Shown here in pieces: positions 1-8,980 of a DNA stretch of 11,020 nucleotides; the first letter of the stretch is position 1, and every line of letters begins with the position of its first letter. The stretch is from Lysobacteraceae bacterium (GTDB lineage Bacteria; Pseudomonadota; Gammaproteobacteria; Xanthomonadales; Xanthomonadaceae). Below the pieces are notes generated by a model. That model was given only the letters and a program-made list of their open reading frames with translations. It was not told the DNA's origin and ran no database searches. The position numbers were made by a program, and so were the translations under genes. The stretch spans positions 1-11,020 of the forward strand of contig DMHI01000063.1 of the NCBI GenBank assembly GCA_003449515.1. Direction: 5' to 3'.

Positions 1-310
1 GCAGCGGCATCGACGGCCGCAGCGCGCGGGCGATGAAGGCGCAGAGGTTCTCGAGCGTGGCCGGGCCGATGCCTTCCACCTCATCGAGGAAGCGGTGGTC
101 GAGGCGCTCGCGCAGGCCCGCGAGTTCGCGGCGCAGCAGGCCGAGGTCGACCACCATGCCGGTTGCCGGGTCGGGTTCGCCGCGCAGGGTCACTTCGGCG
201 TGGTAGGTGTGGCCATGCACGCGCCGGCTGGCCTCGCTTTCGCCCTCGACGTAGCGGCGCAGCGTGTGCGCGGCCTCGAAGTAGAACGCCTGGGTGAGCT
301 CGATGGGCAT
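1..310 (-). CDS. queD: QueD-like 6-carboxytetrahydropterin synthase family protein (partial, C-terminus beyond left edge)
   Basis: About 103 residues are visible from an ATG at 310; the end lies left of the window. The family makes 6-carboxytetrahydropterin from dihydroneopterin triphosphate, the second step to queuosine and other 7-deazaguanines, in the cytoplasm. Visible landmarks are the zinc ligands His15 (in FEAAH), His32 and His34 (in HGH), the Asp71-His72 pair in LDHRFLDE and Glu87 in ATLENL. The place of the catalytic cysteine of E. coli QueD (four residues before the first His of HGH) is serine here (Ser28), so this may be a QueD-like paralogue of changed activity rather than true QueD. 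No good Shine-Dalgarno is seen. It follows the alpha/beta hydrolase by 56 bp on the same strand, so cotranscription is possible. The family call is firm; the exact reaction is not. Confidence 0.85.
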   Translation of the reverse strand, partial: MPIELTQAFYFEAAHTLRRYVEGESEASRRVHGHTYHAEVTLRGEPDPATGMVVDLGLLRRELAGLRERLDHRFLDEVEGIGPATLENLCAFIARALRPSMPL

Positions 311-366
311 GATCGGAAAGGGTGGGACAAACCGGCATTCTGCCACGGCAGACCGCTGCGGCCGGC

Positions 367-1248
367 TCAGGCCACGCCGGGGTCAAGGTAGGCCGCCAGC
401 CGTTCGGCGGTCGCCTCGGGCTCGGCCAGCATGAAGCAGTGCGAGCCCGCCACCACCTCGACGCGCACCTGCCGATGGCGTACCGCCAGCCGGCGCGCCG
501 AGGGGGCGACGAAGGGCAGGGTGCTCTCGCCGTGGACGAGCAGGGTCGGGGTGGCGAGGCGGTCGAGTTGTCGCCACAGCCCCGCCGGCCCCGAGCCGAA
601 GATCGCCGCCTCGATGGCGGTCGGGCACTTCAACGTGACCCCGTCGCCCTCGTCGCGGAGCCCGTGCTCGACGTAGGCGCGCAGCGCGTCGTCCCGCCAG
701 TCGGCGAACACACCGCGGCCACGGAAGCGGGCGAAGGCCTCGTCGCGCGAGGCCCAGTGCGTGCGCCGGCGCCGGGTGGCGCGCACCAGCGGCAGGAGGC
801 CTTGTAGCCCGGTGCGTTCGAGCAGGGCGACGGTCGCCGCGACGAGGGGGGTGTAGATCACCGGGTCGAGCAGGACGATGCGCCGGAACAGCGACGGGTC
901 GGCGGACGCCATCAGCGCGGCGAGCACCCCGCCGAAGCTGTGGCCCACGGCGAACACCGGCACCGCGGGGGCGGGGTGGTGGGCGCGGAATGCGCGCGCG
1001 GCCATCGCCGCATTGGCGTTCCAGCCGAGGAAGCGTTCGCCGGCGTCGCTGTCGCCGTGGCCTTGCGCGTCGCAGAGCCACAGGTCGAAGCGCTCGGCCA
1101 AGGGCTCGAGCATCGGTGCGTAGGTGCGCGCGCACAGGCCGTTGCCATGCAGGACATGCAGCAGCGGCAGGCCGCGCGGCGGGGTGCACCAGCCGCGCAG
1201 GGTGAGGCCGTGGTCCGGGTCGGCGTGCTGCCAGCGTTCGAGGTTCAA
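367..1248 (-). CDS. alpha/beta hydrolase (esterase/lipase-like fold)
   Basis: The product is 293 residues with no signal peptide, so a cytoplasmic hydrolase of unknown substrate. Order of motifs: HGNG oxyanion segment (34-37), CDAQGHGDSD (59-68), the nucleophile elbow GHSFGG with Ser104, then LLDP (Asp128), a cap-like basic stretch (about 150-195) and GSHCFM with the likely catalytic His270. The segment after strand 7, where the acid usually sits (HGExD), reads HGEST, so the canonical Asp is absent; Asp128 after strand 6 or Glu241 could substitute. The start must be TTG at 1248: the frame upstream reaches a TAG stop without an ATG or GTG. It lies 78 bp after the TonB-dependent receptor on the same strand with a strong hairpin between. 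The fold is sure, the substrate cannot be read from sequence. Confidence 0.85.
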   Translation of the reverse strand: MNLERWQHADPDHGLTLRGWCTPPRGLPLLHVLHGNGLCARTYAPMLEPLAERFDLWLCDAQGHGDSDAGERFLGWNANAAMAARAFRAHHPAPAVPVFAVGHSFGGVLAALMASADPSLFRRIVLLDPVIYTPLVAATVALLERTGLQGLLPLVRATRRRRTHWASRDEAFARFRGRGVFADWRDDALRAYVEHGLRDEGDGVTLKCPTAIEAAIFGSGPAGLWRQLDRLATPTLLVHGESTLPFVAPSARRLAVRHRQVRVEVVAGSHCFMLAEPEATAERLAAYLDPGVA

Positions 1249-1281
1249 GGGGCGGCGCGGGGATCGGCGAGGCGCGCACTA

Positions 1282-1306
1282 TGGCCTCCGCCGCGGCAGG
1301 AGGCCA
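1282..1306 (-). terminator. GC-rich hairpin between receptor and hydrolase genes
   Basis: TGGCCTCC at 1282-1289 pairs perfectly with GGAGGCCA at 1299-1306 around a 9-base loop, itself partly self-complementary. It lies 21 bp beyond the receptor stop codon on the minus strand. No T-run follows, so it could be a weak or factor-assisted terminator, an mRNA 3'-end stabiliser, or an attenuator between the two genes. The pairing is seen directly; the role is inferred. Confidence 0.45.
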
Positions 1307-1326
1307 GCGCGAACGTGGTCCGCCGA

Positions 1327-3711
<2,385 letters not shown>

Positions 3712-3788
3712 CGGGAACCGACTCCGGGTGGTGAAGAGGTCGTAAAAGTGTAGTCAGCCGGCGTTTCATTCCGGTTAAGCCAAGGGGA

Positions 3789-3806
3789 TTTTCACGATCC
3801 TGAAAG
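3789..3806. promoter_or_regulatory. inverted repeat / weak Pho-box-like site between receptor and phoD
   Basis: In the 137-bp divergent intergenic region, TTTCA (3790-3794) and TGAAA (3801-3805) form a perfect inverted repeat with a 6-bp spacer. The same 18 bp can be read as two 7-mers separated by 4 bp, as in a PhoB box, but they match the E. coli consensus at only 9 of 14 positions. I could not place convincing -35/-10 pairs for either gene. It is a candidate operator only. Confidence 0.3.
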
Positions 3807-3848
3807 ATCGCGGCGCTGTAGTGTGGGGCTCGCCTACGAACCGCCCCG

Positions 3849-6032
3849 ATGACGCCGATCTCGCGCCGCGCCGTGCTTCGCCTGTTGTCGGTGGCCGCCG
3901 CCGCTGCCGCCCTGCCGCTGCACGCGCGACGCTTCGGGGCCGACCTCGGCGTCGATCCGGCGCTGTTTCCGCAGGCGGTGGCCTCCGGCGATCCGACGTC
4001 GACCAGCGTGGTGGTGTGGACGCGGCTGGCGCCCGCGGCCTGGGGGCGCGAGCTGGTGCTGCAGGTTTCCGAGGATTCCGGCTTCGGTGCGCTCCGTGTC
4101 GAGCGCGCCTTCGCTGTCGGTGCGGATACCGACGGCTGCCTCAAGGTGCGTGTCGAGAACCTCGATCCGGGACGCACCTGGCACTACCGCTTCATCGTCG
4201 TCGGCAGCCGCGGTGACGCCGCTTCGCCGCGGGGCCGCACCATCACCACGCCGGCGGACGACGACGACCGCGACCTGCATCTCGCGGTGCTGAGCTGCCA
4301 GGACTTCAGCGGCCGCTGGTACAACAGCCTGCTGCCCTTGCTCGATGCACCGCTCGACGCCATCGTCCATCTCGGCGACTTCATCTACGAGACCACCGCC
4401 GACCCGTCGTTCCAGAGCGATGACGGCCGGCGGGTGGTGTTCGACGATGCCGATGGCGCGCTGGGCCTGGGCGACGGCGGCTTCCAGGCGGCGCGCAGCC
4501 TCGACAACTACCGCCAACTGCATCGCGTCTACCGCACCGATCCGGCCTTGCAGGCCCTGCTGGCGAAAGCGCCACTGATCGCCGTCTGGGACGACCACGA
4601 GTTCGCCGACGACGCCTGGCAGGACGTCGCGACCTTCCATGATGGCCGCCGCGACGAGCGCGACGCCGAGCGCCGTCGGGCGTCGGAGCAGGCGTGGTTC
4701 GAATACATGCCGGTCGATGTCGGTGGTGGCTTCGAGGGGGTGGCCGTCGATGCGGCGGCGCTCCATCCAGCCACGCGGATCTGGCGCGAGTTCCGCTTCG
4801 GCCGGCGCGCCTCGCTGACGATGACCGACTACCGCAGCGCGCGGCCCGATCATCTGGTGCCGGAGGATGCCTTTCCCGGTGCGATCGCCGTCGACGAGCC
4901 CACGCTGCGCGACGCCCTGCCGCGCATCGGCGAGACGTTCGAGGCCTGGGCGCCGAAGCTGCAGCCCTACGTCGCGCTTGGCGCACCGGAGTACCGGCGC
5001 TGGCGTCGCCCGCTGGCGCGGGCGCTCCGCCGGGCCTATGCCGCGGAGGGGCTCGGCGCGGACGAGGTGGACGCCCGCGTCGAAGCGATCCTCAGCGCGC
5101 CGATGGCGCTGCCGGTGGCCAACGCCATCCTCGCGCGCCACGACGCTTCGGCCTGGTTTTTTCTTGATGCCGGGCCGATTCCTGAAGTGCCCGGCCTGCC
5201 GCGCGGCCTGAGCTGGGCGGGCGTCGGCAAGTCGCGATTGTTCGATGCGGTGGGCAGCCGCTACTTCGTGTTCGCCGATGGCTATGGCCTGCTGGCACGC
5301 CTGCGAGCGGCCGGCATCGAAGGCGCGACCGGGCAGCGGCTCGGCAGCGCGCTCGGTGAGGCGCAGGCGGCGTGGCTCGCGGAAGCACCGACGCGCAACG
5401 CCCACACGCGCTGGCGACTGGTGGGCAGCTCGGTGTCGTTCACGCCCTTGCGGCTCGACCTGCGCCGGCCCGAACTGCAGGCACCGGCGGCGTGGGCGCA
5501 GGAGGTGCTGCTCAATGTCGACCACTGGGACGGCTTTCCGGTGGAGCGCGAGGCCTGGCTCGACCGCTTCGACCGCGAGGGTGCCGTGCTGCTGAGCGGT
5601 GATATCCACGCCAGCCTCGCCAGCCAGCATCGGCCGCGGGTGGTCGAGTTCACCGTGCCGGCGGTGTCATCGAAATGCCTGGGCGACATCCTCGAACGCA
5701 ACGTCACCGGCGATGCGGCCACCCGCGAGGCCGGCCAGCGTCTCGCCGCCGCGCTCGATCCGCTGTTGCGCCACGGCTATGCGGGATTGCGCTACGCGCA
5801 GACGCGGCGCAACGGCTCGCTGCTTCTCAGGATCGGTGCCGATGCGCTGGAGGCGCGCTATTTCGAGTTCGACGGCGCACTGGCGGGCGAGTGCCTTTAC
5901 GAGCAGCCCGCGCGCTGGCGCGCGGCGGTGCAGGAGCACCGCTTCATCGTGGTGCGCGGCGAGGGTGCACTGCGGCTCGACGCGCAGGCGTCTCACCAGA
6001 CCAGATCGTCCGGCACGGTGAACTGGGCGTAG
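3849..6032 (+). CDS. phoD: PhoD-family alkaline phosphatase/phosphodiesterase, Tat-exported, with large internal insertion
   Basis: A 727-residue metallophosphoesterase that cleaves phosphate esters outside the cytoplasm. The N-terminus carries a twin-arginine signal (SRRAVLRLLS, 5-14, then an alanine-rich core), which also supports the ATG at 3849 despite no clear ribosome site. The PhoD N-terminal domain shows FPQAVASGDP and VVVWTRL (40-60). Metal-site motifs follow: LSCQ (Cys150), HLGDFIYE (Asp177, Tyr180), WDDHEF (Asp248-His250), TDYRS (327-330) and LLSGDIHAS (Asp585, His587). It is about 140 residues longer than the B. subtilis PhoD precursor; the extra part is roughly residues 350-500 between TDYRS and the last metal motif. 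Its final codons overlap the convergent DUF2058 gene by 40 bp, so its tail looks acquired by read-through after loss of an earlier stop. Regulation by phosphate is expected for the family but not shown. Confidence 0.9.
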   Translation: MTPISRRAVLRLLSVAAAAAALPLHARRFGADLGVDPALFPQAVASGDPTSTSVVVWTRLAPAAWGRELVLQVSEDSGFGALRVERAFAVGADTDGCLKVRVENLDPGRTWHYRFIVVGSRGDAASPRGRTITTPADDDDRDLHLAVLSCQDFSGRWYNSLLPLLDAPLDAIVHLGDFIYETTADPSFQSDDGRRVVFDDADGALGLGDGGFQAARSLDNYRQLHRVYRTDPALQALLAKAPLIAVWDDHEFADDAWQDVATFHDGRRDERDAERRRASEQAWFEYMPVDVGGGFEGVAVDAAALHPATRIWREFRFGRRASLTMTDYRSARPDHLVPEDAFPGAIAVDEPTLRDALPRIGETFEAWAPKLQPYVALGAPEYRRWRRPLARALRRAYAAEGLGADEVDARVEAILSAPMALPVANAILARHDASAWFFLDAGPIPEVPGLPRGLSWAGVGKSRLFDAVGSRYFVFADGYGLLARLRAAGIEGATGQRLGSALGEAQAAWLAEAPTRNAHTRWRLVGSSVSFTPLRLDLRRPELQAPAAWAQEVLLNVDHWDGFPVEREAWLDRFDREGAVLLSGDIHASLASQHRPRVVEFTVPAVSSKCLGDILERNVTGDAATREAGQRLAAALDPLLRHGYAGLRYAQTRRNGSLLLRIGADALEARYFEFDGALAGECLYEQPARWRAAVQEHRFIVVRGEGALRLDAQASHQTRSSGTVNWA

Positions 6033-6553
6033 TAGGCCTCATCCTCGGCATTGCCCGTGCCCGGCGATGGATCGGCATCGTCGACGGCGCGGTTGTCGAG
6101 CACGATCCAGTCTGGCGCGCGCTCGCGCACCTTCTCCGCGGCCTGCCGCGGCAGCGCCGCCACGCCGAGGTCGTCGCGCACGATGACCAGCTGGCCGTTC
6201 GCCAACTGGCGGCGCATCGCCTCGTCGACCCGCAGGCTGCGGATCGCACCGTCGATGCGATAGCGGTACTCGATGTCGCCGCCCGTCACCACCCGCTTGT
6301 CGGCGATGATCTGCCGCGCCTGCGCGCGCAGCGCCTTGGCCTGCGCTTCGGCCTTCTGCGCGGCGGCCAGCGCACGGTCGCGCTCGACCTTCTCCTCGCG
6401 GACGCGCCCGGCCTCGCGCTGCAGCTCGGCAGCGGCCGACGGCCGTTCGCCCTTGCGGGCCTTTTCCTGCTCGCGCGCGGCCTCGGCGGCCTTCGACTTC
6501 CGGGCAAGGCCGGCCTGGAGCAGTTGCTCCTGCAGGGCGTTGAGCTTGGCCAT
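5993..6553 (-). CDS. DUF2058 family protein (YaiL-like)
   Basis: A 186-residue cytoplasmic protein of unknown function, conserved in gammaproteobacteria (E. coli YaiL is a member). Residues about 15-105 are rich in Ala, Glu, Lys, Arg and Gln, as expected for a long helix or coiled coil. The second half is the compact family domain, with VVTGGDIEYRYRIDG near 113-127 and the typical C-terminal ending YYAQFTVPDDLVW. The ATG at 6553 is preceded by GAGGG six bases upstream (6560-6564). It lies 46 bp after hemN on the same strand, so both may be read from the hemN promoter. Its last 40 bp overlap the convergent phoD end; the overlapped residues are the conserved ones, so this gene's end is the ancestral one. 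Family call firm, biological role unknown. Confidence 0.9.
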   Translation of the reverse strand: MAKLNALQEQLLQAGLARKSKAAEAAREQEKARKGERPSAAAELQREAGRVREEKVERDRALAAAQKAEAQAKALRAQARQIIADKRVVTGGDIEYRYRIDGAIRSLRVDEAMRRQLANGQLVIVRDDLGVAALPRQAAEKVRERAPDWIVLDNRAVDDADPSPGTGNAEDEAYYAQFTVPDDLVW

Positions 6554-6599
6554 CGCGGGCCCTCGGGATCACGGGGCGGCAAGCATAGCGCCGCCGCGC

Positions 6600-7970
6600 T
6601 CAGGCCGGCGTTGGCGCCGCGTAGCGGTCGAAGCAGCCGGCCACAACGCGGACCAGCAGGCGACCGCGCGGCGTCACCCGCAGCCGCGAGCCTTGGCGCT
6701 CGACCAGTCCGTCGGCGGCCAGCGGTGCCAGGCGCGGTCCGGCATCGTCGAGCAGCGGGCGGGCATCCACGCCGTGGCGCTCACCGACGCGCCAGAGATC
6801 GACTTCGCCCTGGCACATCAGCGACTGGATGACTTCGCCGCGCAGCAGATCGTCATCGTCGAGCGCAAGGCCGCGCATCACCGGCAGACGCCCCGCATCG
6901 ATCGCCTCGGCCCAGGCCGCGAGATCACGTTCGTTCTGCGCGTAGGCGCTGCCGATCCGGCTGATCGCGCTGGCGCCGAAACCCACCAGATCGGTGTCCG
7001 CGTGGGTGGTGTAGCCCATGAAGTTGCGGTGCAGCCCGCCCTCGCGCTGCGCGACCGCAAGTTCGTCGAGCGGCAGCGCGAAGTGGTCCATGCCGATGTA
7101 GACGTAGCCGGCCGCCGTGAGCCGCTCGATCGCCAGCCCGAGCAGGGCGATCTTCGTCGATGGCGACGGCAACTCGGCCGGGTCGATGCGGCGCTGCGCG
7201 CGGAACAGCGCGGGCATGTGGGCGTAGGCGTAGACGGCGAGGCGATCCGGCCGCATGGCGATCACCGCATCAAGCGTGGCGGCGAAGCCTTCAAGCGTCT
7301 GCCGCGGCAGACCGTAGATCAGGTCGACGTTCACCGAGCGCAGGCCGGCGCGGCGGGCGGCCTCGACCAGTGCGGCGGTCTCGGCCACGCCCTGCCGGCG
7401 GTTCACCGCCTCCTGCACCGGGGCGTCGAAGTCCTGCACACCCAGGCTGATGCGGTTGAAGCCGGCTTCCGCCAGCGTGGCGAGGGCGGCGGGATCGGCC
7501 ACCCGCGGATCGACTTCGATCGACAGGTCGAGGCCGGCACCGCGCCGGAACGGAAAGCGCGCGCGCAGGTGGCCGACGATGGCGGCAAGCGCCTCGGGCG
7601 CGAGGAAATTCGGCGTTCCGCCACCCACATGCAGCTGCACCACCTCGCGGTCGGGGCTGAACAGTGGGGCCACCGCGTCGATCTCGCGGCGCAGGCGGGC
7701 GACATAGCGTTGGCCGCGCGTCGCATCGCGGGTGATCACGCGATTGCAGCCGCAGTAGAAGCACGGGCTCGAACAGAACGGCACGTGCACATAGAGCGAC
7801 AGCGGGCGCGGAATCGGCATCTCGTTGCTTGCCGCGATGGCCTCGCGCAGCGCCGCCTCGCCGAAGGCCTCGGAGAAGCGCGGAGCAGCCGGATAGGAGG
7901 TGTAGCGCGGCCCCGGCCGGTCGTGGCGGGCCAGAAGCTCGGCGTCGAACTGTGGGGCGGCGATGCGCAT
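6600..7970 (-). CDS. hemN: oxygen-independent coproporphyrinogen III dehydrogenase (radical SAM)
   Basis: HemN decarboxylates coproporphyrinogen III to protoporphyrinogen IX without oxygen, in haem synthesis in the cytoplasm. From the ATG at 7970 the product is 456 residues, almost the length of E. coli HemN (457). The N-terminal RPGPRYTSYP is typical. The radical-SAM cluster motif CxxxCxxC is Cys66, Cys70 and Cys73, followed by Cys75 as in true HemN (CSSPCFYCGC), which separates it from the shorter HemW proteins. GGGTP at 116-120 is the SAM-binding glycine motif, and the HemN C-terminal domain is present (LMCQGEVDL onward). A longer frame opens at a TTG at 8018, but that codon lies inside an FNR-like box and adds residues the family lacks, so ATG 7970 is preferred. 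Regulation by FNR/ANR is likely. Downstream is the DUF2058 gene. Confidence 0.95.
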   Translation of the reverse strand: MRIAAPQFDAELLARHDRPGPRYTSYPAAPRFSEAFGEAALREAIAASNEMPIPRPLSLYVHVPFCSSPCFYCGCNRVITRDATRGQRYVARLRREIDAVAPLFSPDREVVQLHVGGGTPNFLAPEALAAIVGHLRARFPFRRGAGLDLSIEVDPRVADPAALATLAEAGFNRISLGVQDFDAPVQEAVNRRQGVAETAALVEAARRAGLRSVNVDLIYGLPRQTLEGFAATLDAVIAMRPDRLAVYAYAHMPALFRAQRRIDPAELPSPSTKIALLGLAIERLTAAGYVYIGMDHFALPLDELAVAQREGGLHRNFMGYTTHADTDLVGFGASAISRIGSAYAQNERDLAAWAEAIDAGRLPVMRGLALDDDDLLRGEVIQSLMCQGEVDLWRVGERHGVDARPLLDDAGPRLAPLAADGLVERQGSRLRVTPRGRLLVRVVAGCFDRYAAPTPA

Positions 7971-7977
7971 GGCGGGC

Positions 7978-7983
7978 AGCCTA
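7978..7983 (-). promoter_or_regulatory. candidate -10 element of the hemN promoter
   Basis: TAGGCT on the minus strand lies 21 bp downstream of the FNR-like box. With normal spacing the transcript would begin near 7971, one or two bases before the hemN ATG, suggesting a leaderless or nearly leaderless mRNA. The hexamer match is only partial (T, A and final T). Confidence 0.4.
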
Positions 7984-8004
7984 GGCGACCGCCCCGCCCC
8001 TGCC

Positions 8005-8018
8005 TTGATCGGAGTCAA
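8005..8018 (-). promoter_or_regulatory. FNR/ANR-type box upstream of hemN
   Basis: On the minus strand the site reads TTGAC-TCCG-ATCAA, one mismatch from the FNR/ANR consensus TTGAT-N4-ATCAA. Its near-perfect dyad and position directly before hemN, a known FNR/ANR target in Pseudomonas and enterics, support it. The -10 candidate lies 21 bp downstream, close to the spacing of class II activation (box centred near -41.5). Confidence 0.75.
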
Positions 8019-8050
8019 GCAAGGCGGGGGGTATCGGCGGACGGCCGAGG

Positions 8051-8230
8051 GTGTCGCCCCGCCGGGCGATTCGACGCTTCAAACAGGACGAATCCATCGT
8101 AGCGAACTGGGCGCAGGTCGATACGGGGCGACTTGATCGAAAGGACATCAAGGCGCTGTCCGATGCCTGTTTTCAGTTCGCCGTGCCGCATGAAGAGCAC
8201 GAGATCGTGCTGCCGACAGGGGCTGTTTGA
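8051..8230 (+). CDS. unrecognised short reading frame upstream of the MazEF pair, possibly a C-terminal remnant
   Basis: From a GTG at 8051 the frame encodes 59 residues, too short for standard ORF lists. The frame is open from 8009 without any ATG. The composition looks like real protein rather than GC-rich noise: mixed charged and hydrophobic residues, with segments such as QDESIVANWAQVDTG, LDRKDIKALSDACFQF and ending in EIVLPTGAV. I do not recognise the family. GAGG abuts the GTG with no spacing, so the start is poor and this may be the tail of a gene whose front was lost when the island joined the hemN upstream region. Its TGA stop lies inside the TTGACA of the likely mazE promoter, 55 bp before mazE. 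The minus-strand frame over the same bases reads less like protein. Confidence 0.4.
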   Translation: MSPRRAIRRFKQDESIVANWAQVDTGRLDRKDIKALSDACFQFAVPHEEHEIVLPTGAV

Positions 8231-8255
8231 CATCGCTACCAATCAACCGCACACT
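8227..8255 (+). promoter_or_regulatory. candidate promoter of the mazEF operon
   Basis: A perfect -35 hexamer TTGACA (8227-8232) is followed after 17 bp by CACACT (8250-8255), a weak -10. TGTTTGAC occurs at 8224-8231 and again at 8267-8274, and AAACGATGTTT (8261-8271) is a short dyad just before the ribosome site. Either could be the operator through which the antitoxin represses its own operon. Confidence 0.45.
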
Positions 8256-8285
8256 CTGTAAAACGATGTTTGACGGAGGTGTCCT

Positions 8286-8537
8286 GTGGAAGTCGCTCTG
8301 AAAAAGATGGGCAACAGCACGGCCGTGGTGATTCCGCCGCCGGTGCTCCGGGACCTTGGTATCGGGGCAGGCCAGCCCTTGACGCTGGACACCACGGCCG
8401 ACGGACGGATCGTGCTGACCCCGAAGCGCAAGTACGTCCTGGCCGAACTGATCGCCCAGTGCGACCGGAAGGCAGCGCCGCCCGCTGACTTGGCCTTGTG
8501 GGATGTGGCGCGGCTGGTGGGTGAGGAGGTTCTCTGA
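8286..8537 (+). CDS. mazE: MazE-type antitoxin (AbrB/SpoVT swapped-hairpin DNA-binding)
   Basis: An 83-residue protein starting with GTG at 8286, with a strong ribosome site GGAGG at 8275-8279, six bases upstream. Residues about 3-46 form the AbrB/MazE swapped-hairpin DNA-binding domain: KKMGNSTAVVIPPPVLRDLG is the hallmark (KxGNSxxVxIPxxVL), followed by GQPLTLDT and GRIVLTP. The C-terminal half (YVLAELIAQC, then PPADLALWDVARLVG) is the usual disordered arm that wraps and blocks the toxin. The family binds the toxin and, with it, represses the operon promoter. Its TGA stop shares one base with the toxin ATG (TGATG), so translation is coupled. All expected parts are present, so the module looks functional. 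Confidence 0.9.
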   Translation: MEVALKKMGNSTAVVIPPPVLRDLGIGAGQPLTLDTTADGRIVLTPKRKYVLAELIAQCDRKAAPPADLALWDVARLVGEEVL

Positions 8538-8875
8538 TGGCCGGGTTTGACCGGGGTGATATCGTCAGCGTGCCCCTGGATCCCACGGTCGGCCACGAAC
8601 AGCGCGGTACTCGCCCAGCGCTGGTGCTGACGACGAAAGACTTCAACACGTTGGGCGATGTGCTGGTTGCGCCCATTACGCAAGGCGGTGATTTCGCACG
8701 ATACGCGGGATTCGCCGTGACGCTGACAGGCACGGGCTGCAAGACGCAGGGTGTGGCGCTGGTCAACAAGATCCGAATGCTGGATCTAAAGGCCCGAAAG
8801 GCGAAGAAGATCGAGCGTGCGCCCAAGGCCGTCATCGAGGACGCGATTGGGCGCCTGATGGCCTTGCTGGACTGA
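8537..8875 (+). CDS. mazF: MazF/PemK-type toxin (mRNA interferase)
   Basis: A 112-residue protein, the length of E. coli MazF (111). Known family members are sequence-specific ribonucleases that cut mRNA and stop growth until bound by MazE. Visible motifs are RGDIVSVPLDP (6-16), GHEQRGTRPALVLT (19-32, with the catalytic-region Arg26), VAPIT (44-48, the conserved Thr48) and LVNKIRMLDLKARKAKKI (75-92). Start ATG at 8537 overlaps the antitoxin stop; GAGGAGG at 8523-8529 serves as ribosome site. The frame is intact with no premature stop. The cleavage site cannot be read from sequence. It could also be named PemK or ChpB, the same family. Confidence 0.92.
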   Translation: MAGFDRGDIVSVPLDPTVGHEQRGTRPALVLTTKDFNTLGDVLVAPITQGGDFARYAGFAVTLTGTGCKTQGVALVNKIRMLDLKARKAKKIERAPKAVIEDAIGRLMALLD

Positions 8876-8980
8876 TCAACGTCGAGCCATCGCCGTGAAC
8901 GTCTCGGGCAGCGTCCTTTCACCACCCAGAGGGCGGTGCCGCTCACTGTCCGGAGGCTGTGCCTCTTGCGTTGACCTTGA

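Noticed and set aside
3834..5630. 598-codon minus-strand frame opposite phoD
   Set aside because: Shadow of the PhoD gene, which has all its metal motifs and a Tat signal.
7971..8018. 16-codon N-terminal extension of hemN from TTG
   Set aside because: The extension lies in the promoter and FNR-like box, while the ATG at 7970 gives the family length.
6273..8102. 609-codon plus-strand frame opposite hemN
   Set aside because: Low-complexity Arg/Ala/Ser sequence, antisense to hemN.
8015..8242. 75-codon minus-strand frame upstream of hemN
   Set aside because: It covers the FNR-like box region and reads less like protein than the plus-strand frame over the same bases; no ribosome site.
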